Source: Alphaproteobacteria bacterium (GTDB lineage: Bacteria > Pseudomonadota > Alphaproteobacteria > Micavibrionales > Micavibrionaceae). From it: DNA of 64,000 nucleotides. The translations under genes were made by a program, and so were the position numbers. This document shows, piece by piece, positions 18,762 to 28,800 of the stretch; positions within the stretch are counted from its first letter, which is position 1, and each line of letters opens with the position of its first letter. The notes below the pieces were generated by a model. That model saw only the letters and a program-made list of their open reading frames with translations. It searched no databases and was not told where the DNA came from. Where the stretch lies: contig WGMJ01000002.1 in the NCBI GenBank assembly GCA_016125135.1, positions 41,840-105,839 on the forward strand, read 5' to 3'.

Positions 18762-19656
18762 GCGCGCCGCGATGCTGGATGACTTCAGCCGCAAGTTTAT
18801 GGCCCCAGAGCGCTGATTCCTGCATTGTTTTGCCCAAAAGCCTGCCGCATAAATAAGCGGCGTTAAAAGAATCACCCGCAGCTGTTGTATCAACGGCTTT
18901 AATGGCAGGGCGTGGTGGTATTTCACCGTGTTTTTCCATGCCGCTTTCCCAGATCAGCGCGTTCTTCTTGCCGCATTTCACGATAATTTCTTTTGCACCA
19001 AGGGCCTTGATACGCTCGAGCGTTGCAAGCGGTGTTTCGTCACCAAAGACAGTCTGGTTTTCATCGTTGGTGGGGAGAACAATATCAGACTGCATCATCA
19101 TATTGGTCATCCACGCGGCGGCTTCTTCCTTGCCCCAGCCTGCGGCGCGGTAATTTGTATCGAAAACAGTTTTTACACCCTTTGCCCGCAGTTTTTTAAA
19201 GAGAGCGATGAGTTTTTGCCTATCATCATTGCTTAAAATCATCAGTGAAATGGCGGACGCATAAACAAGATCATAGCTCTGGATTTTTTCTAATATCTCT
19301 GCGCTTTCAGGCAGCTGGAAAAAAATACGGGCAGCGGAATTATCGCGAAAGAAAGTATAGTCGCGGTTACCATCTTTATCGGTATCGGCAAAGTAGAGAC
19401 CCGCATTGCGTTTTTCTGTCGTGGCAACGGTTGAAGTATCAAGACCGCTTGTTTGCCAGTATTCCAGCATGGCACGGCTAAAGCGGTCTTGCCCGAGGGC
19501 TGTGACATAGGACGCTTCTATCTCGTGCGCCTTGCCGATACGACCCAGATACCATGCCATGTTCAGCGTGTCGCCGCCGCAGGACTGGCGGTAAGTGCCA
19601 TCCCCTGCGGGCTGCATTTCAATCATACATTCACCGATTGCGGCAACGTGTTTCAT
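18730..19656 (-). CDS. kdgK: 2-keto-3-deoxygluconate kinase (PfkB family)
   Basis: Phosphorylates 2-keto-3-deoxygluconate to the 6-phosphate, the step before Eda. The 308-residue ribokinase-fold protein starts AAIGECMIEM, keeps the GGDTLNMAWYLGR substrate loop and has the PfkB signature DTTAAGDSFNAAYL, in which the Asp is the catalytic base. Assignment to KdgK rather than another sugar kinase rests on the combination with divergent eda (16 bases away) and nearby uxuA/uxuB. The two divergent genes must share a regulatory region that overlaps their start codons. Confidence 0.9.
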   Translation of the reverse strand: MKHVAAIGECMIEMQPAGDGTYRQSCGGDTLNMAWYLGRIGKAHEIEASYVTALGQDRFSRAMLEYWQTSGLDTSTVATTEKRNAGLYFADTDKDGNRDYTFFRDNSAARIFFQLPESAEILEKIQSYDLVYASAISLMILSNDDRQKLIALFKKLRAKGVKTVFDTNYRAAGWGKEEAAAWMTNMMMQSDIVLPTNDENQTVFGDETPLATLERIKALGAKEIIVKCGKKNALIWESGMEKHGEIPPRPAIKAVDTTAAGDSFNAAYLCGRLLGKTMQESALWGHKLAAEVIQHRGALIPLEKIPAL

Positions 19657-19672
19657 GGTGTTTACTATAGCG

Positions 19673-20302
19673 ATGTCAGACTATCTCCGCCAGATGTTCC
19701 GTGAGACACGCATATTGCCTGTTGTCACAATCGAAAATGCCACTGATGCACCGCATTTGGTGCAAGCGCTGGCGGCAGGTGGTATTCACAATATAGAAAT
19801 TACGATGCGTACAGATACCTCGCTCGAGGCAATGAAGGCAATCATTAGCACCCATGCAGATATGATTGTTGGCGCTGGTACTGTCTTTACGCCGGAGCAA
19901 GCCAGTGCCGCCGTGAAAGCGGGTGCGCGCTATATCGTCAGCCCGGGTTATAGCGAGAAAGTGCACGAAGCCTGTAATGATATGAGCGTTGCGTATTTGC
20001 CTGGTGCGGTCACTGCGCATGAAATACAGCAAGCGCAGGAAAGCGGTTTGAGTGTATTGAAGTTCTTCCCAGCCGAGGCTTCGGGCGGTGTTGCCATGCT
20101 GAAAGCTTTGGCGCCGGTTTTTTCAGATATTATTTTTTGCGCGACTGGTGGCGTGAGCTTACAAAATGCATCCACCTATTTGGCTTTACCAAATATTGCT
20201 GCTGTTGGTATGTCTTCGATAACGCCTGCAGAGGCCCTTGCCGCTAAAGACTGGGATAAAATTACGGCGCTGGCACGGCAGGCCGCTGCCCTTTGGCAAT
20301 AA
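19673..20302 (+). CDS. eda: KDPG (2-keto-3-deoxy-6-phosphogluconate) aldolase
   Basis: Splits 2-keto-3-deoxy-6-phosphogluconate into pyruvate and glyceraldehyde 3-phosphate. From the ATG at 19673 it has 209 residues, the family length; the frame stays open further upstream, but that part overlaps kdgK on the other strand. Motifs: RILPVVTIE at the N-terminus, VGAGTVFTPEQA, and VLKFFPAEASGG with the Schiff-base lysine. CATGGVSLQNA stands where many family members have GPTGGI. The last 41 bases overlap a convergent gene. Completes the uxuA-uxuB-kdgK-eda route. Confidence 0.93.
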   Translation: MSDYLRQMFRETRILPVVTIENATDAPHLVQALAAGGIHNIEITMRTDTSLEAMKAIISTHADMIVGAGTVFTPEQASAAVKAGARYIVSPGYSEKVHEACNDMSVAYLPGAVTAHEIQQAQESGLSVLKFFPAEASGGVAMLKALAPVFSDIIFCATGGVSLQNASTYLALPNIAAVGMSSITPAEALAAKDWDKITALARQAAALWQ

Positions 20303-20999
20303 GATAGGCAGCAGAAAGCTGCAAAGCGGCTGTTGCAAAATAAACACCGGCCAGCATATTATCCCCCTGCGCGGCAGCCGAGCAGCCGCCAATAACCGCA
20401 GCTGCTTGGTTAATCGTAATAATGGGCACCGCTAGATTCAACTTGCCCGTAATCATACCGACAGATGTTCCAAGAGCTGTTACGGCGCCAATTGCTACAT
20501 GCACGGCAGAGTCAGGTGTCAGGCCATTTTGTAGTGATGATAAAACTCCGTCTGCCAGATACATGCTGCCAATCCCCATGCCCATCGTCAGGTAAAACGG
20601 GAATGGGTTTTTGTGCGGTTGTGCAATGGCGCTTAAAGTTTTTGCCGTGTTGGTAAACGGCGCGGCCGAGAAATTAAAAATACCTTTCAGGCTTTCACGG
20701 CCAACCTCTCCCCAGTAGTTGGGTGAAAATACTTGACCAACGGTTGCTGCGGTATTCGCCGCAAAATGCACGACCTCATTAAGATTTGTCTTTACGATTT
20801 GGTCGGCGGATAATTTTTGTGAAGGCCCCCATGCCAGCAGGCTTGTATTGGCGATCAGGGAAGCCGCCGCGCCTGCTGCCCAAAGTTCACCTGCTTCGAA
20901 AGCGACTTGCGAGCCAAGCATAACGCCTGCAGCCAGACTAAAGGCGGCACCTGCGCGGGCGGGCTGTTCTGCCATAAATTTTGTTACCGGGTTTGTCAT
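20262..20999 (-). CDS. hypothetical hydrophobic protein, 245 residues
   Basis: Alanine- and glycine-rich protein with four or five hydrophobic segments, for example residues 18-50, 135-160, 170-195 and 215-235. It is probably an inner-membrane protein with no signal peptide. I recognise no family. The start MTNPVTKFM is at 20999. Its 3' end overlaps eda by 41 bases, and its 5' end faces the LysR gene across an AT-rich 86-base gap, so the regulator at 21086 may control it. No motif tells a function. Confidence 0.65.
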   Translation of the reverse strand: MTNPVTKFMAEQPARAGAAFSLAAGVMLGSQVAFEAGELWAAGAAASLIANTSLLAWGPSQKLSADQIVKTNLNEVVHFAANTAATVGQVFSPNYWGEVGRESLKGIFNFSAAPFTNTAKTLSAIAQPHKNPFPFYLTMGMGIGSMYLADGVLSSLQNGLTPDSAVHVAIGAVTALGTSVGMITGKLNLAVPIITINQAAAVIGGCSAAAQGDNMLAGVYFATAALQLSAAYLIAKGQRPAVPAP

Positions 21000-21002
21000 G
21001 CC

Positions 21003-21085
21003 GCCTTTATAGCGGCTGGAATTATATAACTATAATTAATAATATATATATTTATTATAAGTAATATTTATACTATATTCTGTGT
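21003..21085. promoter_or_regulatory. AT-rich divergent promoter region
   Basis: Almost pure A/T gap between the divergent 20999 gene and the LysR gene, with ATAATTAATAATATATATAT-like runs. It must hold promoters for both, and LysR proteins commonly bind such gaps. No single operator stands out. Confidence 0.4.
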
Positions 21086-22036
21086 ATGCAGAACATGCTC
21101 CATAAAATCGATTTGAATTTGCTAAAGGTCCTGCGTGTATTGCTGGATGACCCGCATGTCAGCCGTGCGGCGGAAAAACTGGGGCTTACGCAGCCCGCGG
21201 TATCGCAGGCACTTTCAAGATTGCGCGTACATTTCAAGGATGAGCTCCTTGTGCGTGGTGGGCAGGGGTTTGTATTGACCTCTTACGCGGAGAGTATGAA
21301 ACCTGCCTTGGCCGAATTATGGAGTGCTTTGGATAAATGCATGAGCATTGAGCCAGTGTTCGATAAAAAAACGTCAAAGCGCCGCTTTGTTGTGGGGATG
21401 TATGAGCCAGTCTCAATGGTGCTGGCACCCAATATTATCAAGCGCATGATGCAAGAAGCGCCGCAAATGAAAGTGGAGATTGTATCGCTTTCATATAATA
21501 GCTGGCAGGAAACTTTATCGGCTGGCGAAGCTGATTTGGTAATAACATGGAAATCGCCGGATATAAAACCAACGGCGGAAATAAAGCAGCAAATTCTCTA
21601 TAAAGACCCGCTTAGTTGCTGTATGGCGCCAAGCCACCCGCTGGCTAAAAAGAAGGCCATTACAAAAGAGGAATATATAGGCGCGCACCATATGCGGATG
21701 TTGTTTCATAATCAAAAAGGAAGTCTGTTTGACACGATGCTGGCTAAACAGGGCTATGTAAGGGAAAAGATGACAACGGTTCCGTTCTATCTGCAAACGC
21801 TGGATATTCTTGCTGAATCAAATTGCATTGTTACAGTGCCTCATTCATCGCTGCTTTACGCAAAAAAATTCATGGGTAGTAAATTTAACTTTGCGATCAA
21901 GAAAATCCCGTTTGATGCCCCGCCGATCGAGGTTATGCAGTTCTGGCATGTGCGGCATCATGATGACCCTGCACATAAGTGGCTTCGCAATATGGTTTAT
22001 GAGGATGCCAAGCAGATCGCGGGTGCAGCGCTCTAA
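21086..22036 (+). CDS. LysR-family transcriptional regulator
   Basis: The 316-residue regulator has an N-terminal winged helix-turn-helix (DLNLLKVLRVLLDD to about residue 65, with SRAAEKLGLTQPAVSQALSR as the recognition segment) and a C-terminal periplasmic-binding-like effector domain. The length is normal. LysR proteins usually regulate a divergent neighbour, here the membrane protein at 20262-20999; the uronate genes are a second candidate. The stop codon directly abuts the end of the convergent antiporter gene. The ligand is unknown. Confidence 0.92.
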   Translation: MQNMLHKIDLNLLKVLRVLLDDPHVSRAAEKLGLTQPAVSQALSRLRVHFKDELLVRGGQGFVLTSYAESMKPALAELWSALDKCMSIEPVFDKKTSKRRFVVGMYEPVSMVLAPNIIKRMMQEAPQMKVEIVSLSYNSWQETLSAGEADLVITWKSPDIKPTAEIKQQILYKDPLSCCMAPSHPLAKKKAITKEEYIGAHHMRMLFHNQKGSLFDTMLAKQGYVREKMTTVPFYLQTLDILAESNCIVTVPHSSLLYAKKFMGSKFNFAIKKIPFDAPPIEVMQFWHVRHHDDPAHKWLRNMVYEDAKQIAGAAL

Positions 22037-23806
22037 TCAACTTTGGGTCAGCGCTTCGCTGCGGCGTATCTTTGAGACAATATTCTCTGCTTCTGTGAGG
22101 CCCGTTCCTGCCTTACCTAGTAAAACCTGAGCTATACGCAGGCTGGACTCTTGCGTTTCGGCAACCACGTAATCTGCGCCTTTATCATAAAGTGTATTCA
22201 TTTCAACTGTATCGCGGCAACGCATAATTACTTGCAACAGCGGCCAGTTGTTATGGAGTGATGCCAGCACTTCTACTTTTGCATCAAAATCGTCAATGGC
22301 AATGACGGCGGCCATGATTTTCTCATCACAGAATTTCTGCCAGGTCTCGATATGGCGCGCATCTGCACAGATAATCGGTGTGCCGGCTTCTTCCATGGTT
22401 TTAGCGAGTGCCGCATCATAATCGAAAGCAATATAGGGAATCTTTTGCTCTTCCAGTATCTGGGCAATCATTTGGCCCACGCGGCCAAACCCTGCGATAA
22501 TGACTTTACGCGGTGCTTCTTCCTCTTCTTGTGGCGCAAGGGCTTCGGGCATTTCGCGCTGTCCCATGATGCGGGCTGCAAAATTACCTGCAAGTGGTGC
22601 AAAGCGGAACAGTACGGGCGAGAAAGCCATGGCAAGGGCTGTAACAAGAAAGAAGAACTGGACATCTTCGACCGGCATAAGCCGTGTTGACATGGCAACG
22701 CCCAGAATGAGAAGCGCAAACTCACCCGGCTGGGAAAGAAAGATAGAGGCCTTTGCCGCGCGGCGGGCATCGATCCGGAACAAAAGGCACAACGGAAACA
22801 GGATTGTAATTTTGACAAGGTAAATACCAGCGACTGATACAAGCAAAAGAACCGGATGGCTTAAAACCTCCTGTATATCAATCATCATGCCGACTGAAAG
22901 AAAGAATATACCTAAAAGCAGACCTTTGAGAGGCGCAATGATGACTTCAACCTCGTGGCGGTATTCTGTTTCGGCAATCAAAAGCCCCGCAAGGAAGGCG
23001 CCAAGCGCCAATGAAAGCCCTGCAATATTGGTGAGGATCGCACAGGCGACAACCATAAAAACCGTAAAAACGGCTAGCCACTCCGGACTACGTGCAAGTG
23101 TTGCAGAATGTAGAAGGGGGCCTAATAATTTGCGCCCCACAATCAGAATGGCTGTGACCGTAACGATACCAACAATAATCGCAGTAATAATTGCACGTGC
23201 AACACCGGCGGGGTCATCACCTGTAAAAGACGCCGTGAGGACCAGAATAGGAATAACAGCAAGGTCCTGCATCAGCAAAATCGAAAAGCACAATATACCC
23301 ACGGGTTGGTTCGACAGGTGCCGCTCTTCAAGAAGTTTCATCACAATTGCAGTTGAAGAAAGCGCAAAAGCTGCACCAATAACCGTTGCAACTTCTGGCG
23401 CGTTGTTAAAAAGCCGTGCGATAACGGCAATGGCAAGGGCCGAGATAAGAATTTGCGCTAGCCCGAGACCAAAAATATATTTTTTCAATTCCTTCAGGCG
23501 ATGGAATGACAGTTCAAGGCCGATCATGAACATGAGCGTCATGATTCCGAGTTCGCCAAGCAGGTGAACCGTGTCTGTTTCGCGGATCGTAATATTTTTC
23601 ATCCACGGGTGGGCATCAACAAAGAGTCCGAGGCCGTGTGGCCCGATAATAATACCGCAAAGCAGGTAGCCCAGAACGGGAGATATTTTTAAACGCTGGA
23701 GAAGGGGAACAAACAGGGCCCCGATGCCAAAAAACAGCAATATATTTGCAAGAACATCAAGTAAATGCGGGTTAACAATAGCAGTGGTGGTAGTGGGGTC
23801 TATCAC
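22037..23806 (-). CDS. cation:proton antiporter with TrkA-N domain (KefB/YbaL type)
   Basis: Membrane antiporter of the CPA2 family, 589 residues. About twelve membrane helices (residues 15-400) include LGYLLCGIIIGPHGLG and LGIMTLMFMIGLELS. A cytoplasmic RCK/TrkA-N domain (from about residue 435) follows, with nucleotide-binding VIIAGFGRVGQMIAQ and acidic FDYD at the end of the second strand. Such proteins export K+ or Na+ against protons, often gated by nucleotides or glutathione. Substrate and ligand are not clear here, and no KefF/KefG partner is adjacent. Neighbours are functionally unrelated. Confidence 0.92.
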   Translation of the reverse strand: MIDPTTTTAIVNPHLLDVLANILLFFGIGALFVPLLQRLKISPVLGYLLCGIIIGPHGLGLFVDAHPWMKNITIRETDTVHLLGELGIMTLMFMIGLELSFHRLKELKKYIFGLGLAQILISALAIAVIARLFNNAPEVATVIGAAFALSSTAIVMKLLEERHLSNQPVGILCFSILLMQDLAVIPILVLTASFTGDDPAGVARAIITAIIVGIVTVTAILIVGRKLLGPLLHSATLARSPEWLAVFTVFMVVACAILTNIAGLSLALGAFLAGLLIAETEYRHEVEVIIAPLKGLLLGIFFLSVGMMIDIQEVLSHPVLLLVSVAGIYLVKITILFPLCLLFRIDARRAAKASIFLSQPGEFALLILGVAMSTRLMPVEDVQFFFLVTALAMAFSPVLFRFAPLAGNFAARIMGQREMPEALAPQEEEEAPRKVIIAGFGRVGQMIAQILEEQKIPYIAFDYDAALAKTMEEAGTPIICADARHIETWQKFCDEKIMAAVIAIDDFDAKVEVLASLHNNWPLLQVIMRCRDTVEMNTLYDKGADYVVAETQESSLRIAQVLLGKAGTGLTEAENIVSKIRRSEALTQS

Positions 23807-23838
23807 GCGCGGCCTTCGACAAGATTAAAACAATTAAA

Positions 23839-25572
23839 TTAAAAGGATTTGCCAATCGAGAAGAAGATACGCATGTCGTGGCCACCTTCATCGGTTTCAA
23901 CATCGCGCGTCATCGGGATAGCAAGAGCAAGATCGGCTGTGAGTGCGTGCGGCAAGCCAAAACGCGTACCTACACCGGTAGAAGCTATGCTGTCGCGTTT
24001 GATATCTGTAGTAGCTGCGTCTTTGTTCCAGACCGTGCCGACATCATAGAAGCCGTAAAGCTGTGAGGTTTCAACAAACGGGAATTGAAGCGCGTTATTG
24101 AACTGGATTTCAACTTTGGCGGCAACGGCATCATCACCGGAAATTTCGGAGGGGTCATAGCCGCGGCCATAACCTGTTGCAAAGCCACCGAGACCCATTT
24201 CTTCAGATGAATAAAGTGCATCGGTTGCCCACTGGCCTTTAACGCCGACAAGCAGGTTGATGGGGCCGTAGAGTCTTTGCAGGCGTTGCATTTCAGCTTC
24301 GACCTTCCAGAAATTATCTTCGGCTTCAAGGCGGCTGAGGTCAGCGTCACCATCATGGCTGGAATTGAAAACATCAAGCCCGTGTGAAATTTCGAGGTCC
24401 CATGTGTTCATGCCCAGGCCAAGGAAGGAATCGAGGAAGGACGCACGTGTGCCGACGCGGAGTGCGCGGATGCGGTCATCTTTTGTAATCGGGTCAACAT
24501 TGTTCTTGGTTTCAACATCACGTGCATCGAATGACAGACGCGCTGACCAGTTAAGCTCACGTGTGCGGATGATTGACTGGCGCAAGCCAACGCTGATGAA
24601 GCCAGACTGGCCCTCAACATCAAACTCTTCAAGTGTATAGCCCGGGGCTGTTGTGCTCATGCTGGCGGCAAGCTCGAGGCTTGTGCCATGCGCATTCAAG
24701 GGTTGCGAATAGCCAAGCGCGACATAGCCCAGTTCCATCTTGTCACCGTAAGACGGTGTTACGGCGGCCTGAATTGTGATCGCTTCGTTCCAGCCGAACG
24801 GGCTGTTGAGCGTCAGTGCACCACTGGTCTGGAAAGCGCCCAGATATTTGCTCCCGTAATTATCTGCAGCCACAAGCCCGTCATAGGGGTCGCGGTCAAT
24901 GAAGATAGTCAGGTCAGCCGCGCCTGTTACATCACGTGAAGGTGAGAGAACAGAACGAGCAGAAACGCCCGGCAGGTCATTAATGAGAAGGAGTGAGCGT
25001 TCGAGTTCGCGTATATTCACAGGGCCCGTATTGCTAAGCTTGCTTGCCAAGTCACGGACCAATTGGGCGCCATTGCTCTCGTCGCCCTGAACGGAAACTT
25101 TATCAATAAAGCCTTCAACAACTTGTAAGCGTACAATGCCGTTATCAATTGTTTGCGGAGGTACAACAACTTGTGTGAGCACATAACCATCATTGCGGTA
25201 TTTTAATGTCAGTTCATTGGCAATTGCGAATACTTCTGTGAGGGCTATTTTCTCGCCAATTTTATCTGCGTAGAGCGGTTTTAGTTGTCCCGGACCATAA
25301 ACCGTAACACCTTCGAAGTGGATTTCGCGGAGTGTGACCATAACATTTTCAGCACCTTCGGGCGCTTTGACTGCGGCACCCCCCGGAATGCGAATATCCG
25401 GAATATCGTCTTTCAAATTAAAATCAGGCGAGGGCAATTGCTGCTCAACGCGGCCCGGGTCAGCCTGACGTAGCGCAGGTTCGGTATTTTGTGCGGATGC
25501 AGGCAGTGAAATAGCGAGCACTGACACTGATAGTGTCAGAAAATGAAGAATCGTTTTGTTATTGCCGCGCAT
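23839..25572 (-). CDS. two-partner secretion transporter (TpsB, ShlB/FhaC family)
   Basis: Outer-membrane pore that secretes a TpsA exoprotein. The 577-residue protein has a signal peptide (residues 1-27, ending ASAQ), a short linker, two POTRA domains (about residues 65-215; VTLREIHFEGVTVYG opens the first), then a 16-stranded beta-barrel ending with Phe (GKSF). The barrel loop that carries VRGY/F in FhaC reads GYGRGYDPSEISGDD. The likely substrate is the giant gene on the other strand at 25837; the divergent layout differs from the common tpsB-tpsA operon. Confidence 0.93.
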   Translation of the reverse strand: MRGNNKTILHFLTLSVSVLAISLPASAQNTEPALRQADPGRVEQQLPSPDFNLKDDIPDIRIPGGAAVKAPEGAENVMVTLREIHFEGVTVYGPGQLKPLYADKIGEKIALTEVFAIANELTLKYRNDGYVLTQVVVPPQTIDNGIVRLQVVEGFIDKVSVQGDESNGAQLVRDLASKLSNTGPVNIRELERSLLLINDLPGVSARSVLSPSRDVTGAADLTIFIDRDPYDGLVAADNYGSKYLGAFQTSGALTLNSPFGWNEAITIQAAVTPSYGDKMELGYVALGYSQPLNAHGTSLELAASMSTTAPGYTLEEFDVEGQSGFISVGLRQSIIRTRELNWSARLSFDARDVETKNNVDPITKDDRIRALRVGTRASFLDSFLGLGMNTWDLEISHGLDVFNSSHDGDADLSRLEAEDNFWKVEAEMQRLQRLYGPINLLVGVKGQWATDALYSSEEMGLGGFATGYGRGYDPSEISGDDAVAAKVEIQFNNALQFPFVETSQLYGFYDVGTVWNKDAATTDIKRDSIASTGVGTRFGLPHALTADLALAIPMTRDVETDEGGHDMRIFFSIGKSF

Positions 25573-25692
25573 GAGGCTCTATAGAAACCAGAAAGGGATA
25601 TAAGTCAATAAAAACAGGAAATTGGACGCAATTTGTTAACAGAAGTCAGTTAGACACAAAAAGGGGCAGGAAACAAGGGTATTTGACAGAAT

Positions 25693-25710
25693 GTTAATAA
25701 ATTTATTAAC
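25693..25710. promoter_or_regulatory. perfect 18-bp palindrome upstream of the giant exoprotein gene
   Basis: GTTAATAAATTTATTAAC equals its own reverse complement. It lies midway between the divergent tpsB and tpsA-like genes and is a candidate operator for a dimeric repressor or a nucleoid protein. Confidence 0.5.
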
Positions 25711-25738
25711 AGGCCCAATTAGTTAATTCATAAAAAAG

Positions 25739-25754
25739 TTAAAAAGAAATTAAC
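25739..25754 (+). promoter_or_regulatory. CtrA-type binding site TTAA-N7-TTAAC
   Basis: TTAA, seven bases, TTAAC matches the full CtrA consensus of alphaproteobacteria. It stands about 85 bases before the exoprotein start, where it could activate a promoter (possible -35 TTGAAA at 25762). Because the region is AT-rich, a chance match is possible. Confidence 0.45.
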
Positions 25755-25836
25755 AAAAAACTTGAAATCTGTTACCTATTTCAGGTAGCTTAGCGTTCAA
25801 ATTATGAAAACTCATTTCGAATCCAAGGATATATAT

Positions 25837-28800
25837 ATGAGAAAAAATATTGCTGGTAAAAAACTACTTTCTTTAGCGCTGGTTACATCAGCTTTGGTCG
25901 CGCCATCGGCCCTCGCCCAGACAGTTGACCCCAACGCATTGCCGACAGGTGAAAACGTTGTCGCAGGTTCTGTAGATTATTCCCGCAGTGGTAACTTACT
26001 TACGGCTGACCAGCATACAACAAGAGCAATTACAAACTGGGAAAGTCTTAACCTTGGGAAAGATGCAACTTTTAGAATCAATCAGCCAGGAATTGGTTCA
26101 CTCTCTGTAAACCGCGTTGTTGCGCAGGGCGCAAATGCGACACAAATTCTTGGTACGCTTTCTTCAAATGGCCGCGTGATGATTCTTGACCGTAACGGCG
26201 TTATGTTCGGTGCTGGTTCACGTGTTGATGTGGCAGGTCTTGTGGCTTCAACAGGTGATATCAATGACGATGAAGTGATGGGCGGCGCAAACCAAGTGAC
26301 GCTTTCAAACTTTGGTAATGGCGCGGTTGAAAATCACGGCCTTATTAATGTTGCCGATACAGGTATTGCGGCATTCGTAGCGCCCACAGTGCGTAACAAT
26401 GGTGTGATTAACGCAAAGCTCGGTAAGGTTGCGCTGGCCTCAGGTCAAGTGGCGACGATTGATCTTTACGGCGATAGTCTTGTTGAAATTGCACCTGCAG
26501 GAAAAATTCAAAAAGCGATTGTTGAAAATCTTGGTGTTATCAATGCCGAGGGCGGTCAGATTGCGATGACAGCGGGTGCAGCAGCCGATGCTGTGAACAG
26601 TGTGATCAATATGGGCGGCGTTCTGAATACGGCGTCTGTTTCTGCCAAGGGCGGGAAGGTTGTTCTTTCCGGCGGCGAAAATGTAAAAGTAAATGTTTCC
26701 GGCAAAATTGACGCGAGCGGCACAGAGGGGGGCGAAGTACGCCTTTGGTCTGATGATACAACATCATTTACAGGCGAAATTTATGCGCTTGGCAGTGGTG
26801 GTTTCGTTGAAACGTCCGGCGCTAATTTCTACATGGATGAAAGTGTTAAGGTGGGGGCCGGCCACTGGCTGGTTGATCCGCGCAACTACAGCATTTCATC
26901 GGCAGCAACTGGCTTGAATAATATCAATGTTGGTTTCTTGCAAACTATTTTGAATACGTTCGGTCTGGAGACATACACTGTTGCAACGCCGCTATTGGGT
27001 TTGCAAGCGGGGGATCTTACTGTTTCTGAAACAGTAACCTGGAATTCGACAACCGATCTTGAACTGTTTGCTTATAACGACATTATCTTCAACTCTGCCA
27101 ACGCAGGCCTGAACGCAACAAACGCAGGTGCTGATATCAAACTGACGGCGTTGAACAATGTTGACTTGCTTTCTGGTAAAGGCATTACGCTGGCGGGGGG
27201 TAATTTCACTTCAAGTGCGGCTGATGACACGATTATAGGCGCGGGTTTTGTTGTGAACGCCAACGGCGGTAATATCGACATCGACCAGCTGGGGCACTTT
27301 AACGGCGGTGCAAACACGCTTCGCACTTCGGGCTCGGGCACAATTACAATCAAGCAAAATGCTGACGGTGGTGCGGGCAGCATCAACAATGCGGTTGCTT
27401 CTTTACAAAACACCGGCGTGGGTGCCAACACAATCAATCTTGGCCTTCTTGGCTCGTATAACGAAGGCGTTTTGATAGATCAGGCGAATACCACAATCAA
27501 CGGTAACGCGGCATTCCTCAGCAATGCGGGCAATACTGCGGTTACAGTTATTGCCGATAATGCGAATGTGAATAGCTTGTTTATCACTGGCACAACAGGT
27601 GTTGCTATCGGCGCTGTGAACGGCACAACGATTGCCAATAACGTAATTTACAATGTAACCAACGGTGTGGCAGCGTTTGGTGCTGGCGCAGTTACAGTTG
27701 ATAACAATACATTCAGCAATGTTTCTGGTGCTTCAGTAAGTGTAGGCGGTGCAACAGGGCTTATAACAGTGACCGGCAACACAATGAATGGTGTTGAAAA
27801 CGGCGTTATTCTGGCATCAAGCACAGGTGGCGCGCTCGTCGAGAATAATAAAATTAACGGTAACAGCGCATTTGGTGTTTATGTTGATGGCGTTAACAAT
27901 ACAACAATCAACCTGAACACGCTTGATGAGTTTGATCTCGGTATTTACGTTGCAAACAGCAAGACTGTAGACATCACAAATAACAAATTGACGAATATGC
28001 AAGACGGTATTTTGTCGAGCGGTAATGTTGATGTTGATATTACCGGCAATACGGTCGCTGCTTCAAAGGGCTATGGTATCGGTGCTGTAACGGTTGACGG
28101 CTTGCGTGTTGCCGACAATACGATCACAGGTGGCGCGGCAAATGGTATTTACGTGCAGGCCGGCAAGGATGCCCAGGTAAATAATAACACAGTTACAGAT
28201 GGCACATATGGCATCACCTTTAATGGCATAAACGGTGGTGATATTGGCGCCACAGCAGCAAACAAAATAACAAACGCCAGCGGTAGTGGTATTACTGTTT
28301 ACGGATCATCCAAAAATATTGCGATTGATAACAACATTATCAATACAGCAGGCGCTGGTATTGTGGTTGATACATCGTCAAAAATTTCGATGACGAAGAA
28401 CGATATCGATAATGTCAGCACAGGTATTTACCTGAATGGCGGAAGCAAAATCGACATTACTTCCAACACAATTGATAATGCGACTTCACAGGGTATTTAC
28501 AGTCAGGCTTCCGGCAAGGTTACAGCGGATAGCAACGTGATTACCAAGGTTGCAACGGGTATCGTTATTAATGGCGCGACGGACACAATCAAATTGCTGG
28601 ATAATACAATCACGCAGCACACAGTTGGTGGTATAACGGTAACGGGCGCAGGTGATTTGCTGGTGCGTGGCAACAAGATTAACAGCGGCGCGGGCATTGC
28701 AATTGATGTATCGAAATCTGCCGGGACGGTCACGAAGAATATTGTCTCTGGCGGCACAATCGGTGTTGATGTTGACAATAGTGCGGGCCTCCAGATCACG

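Noticed and set aside
20999..21086. AT-rich gap as an insertion-sequence end or a riboswitch
   Set aside because: No inverted terminal repeat, target duplication or conserved RNA fold is visible; it looks like a plain divergent promoter.
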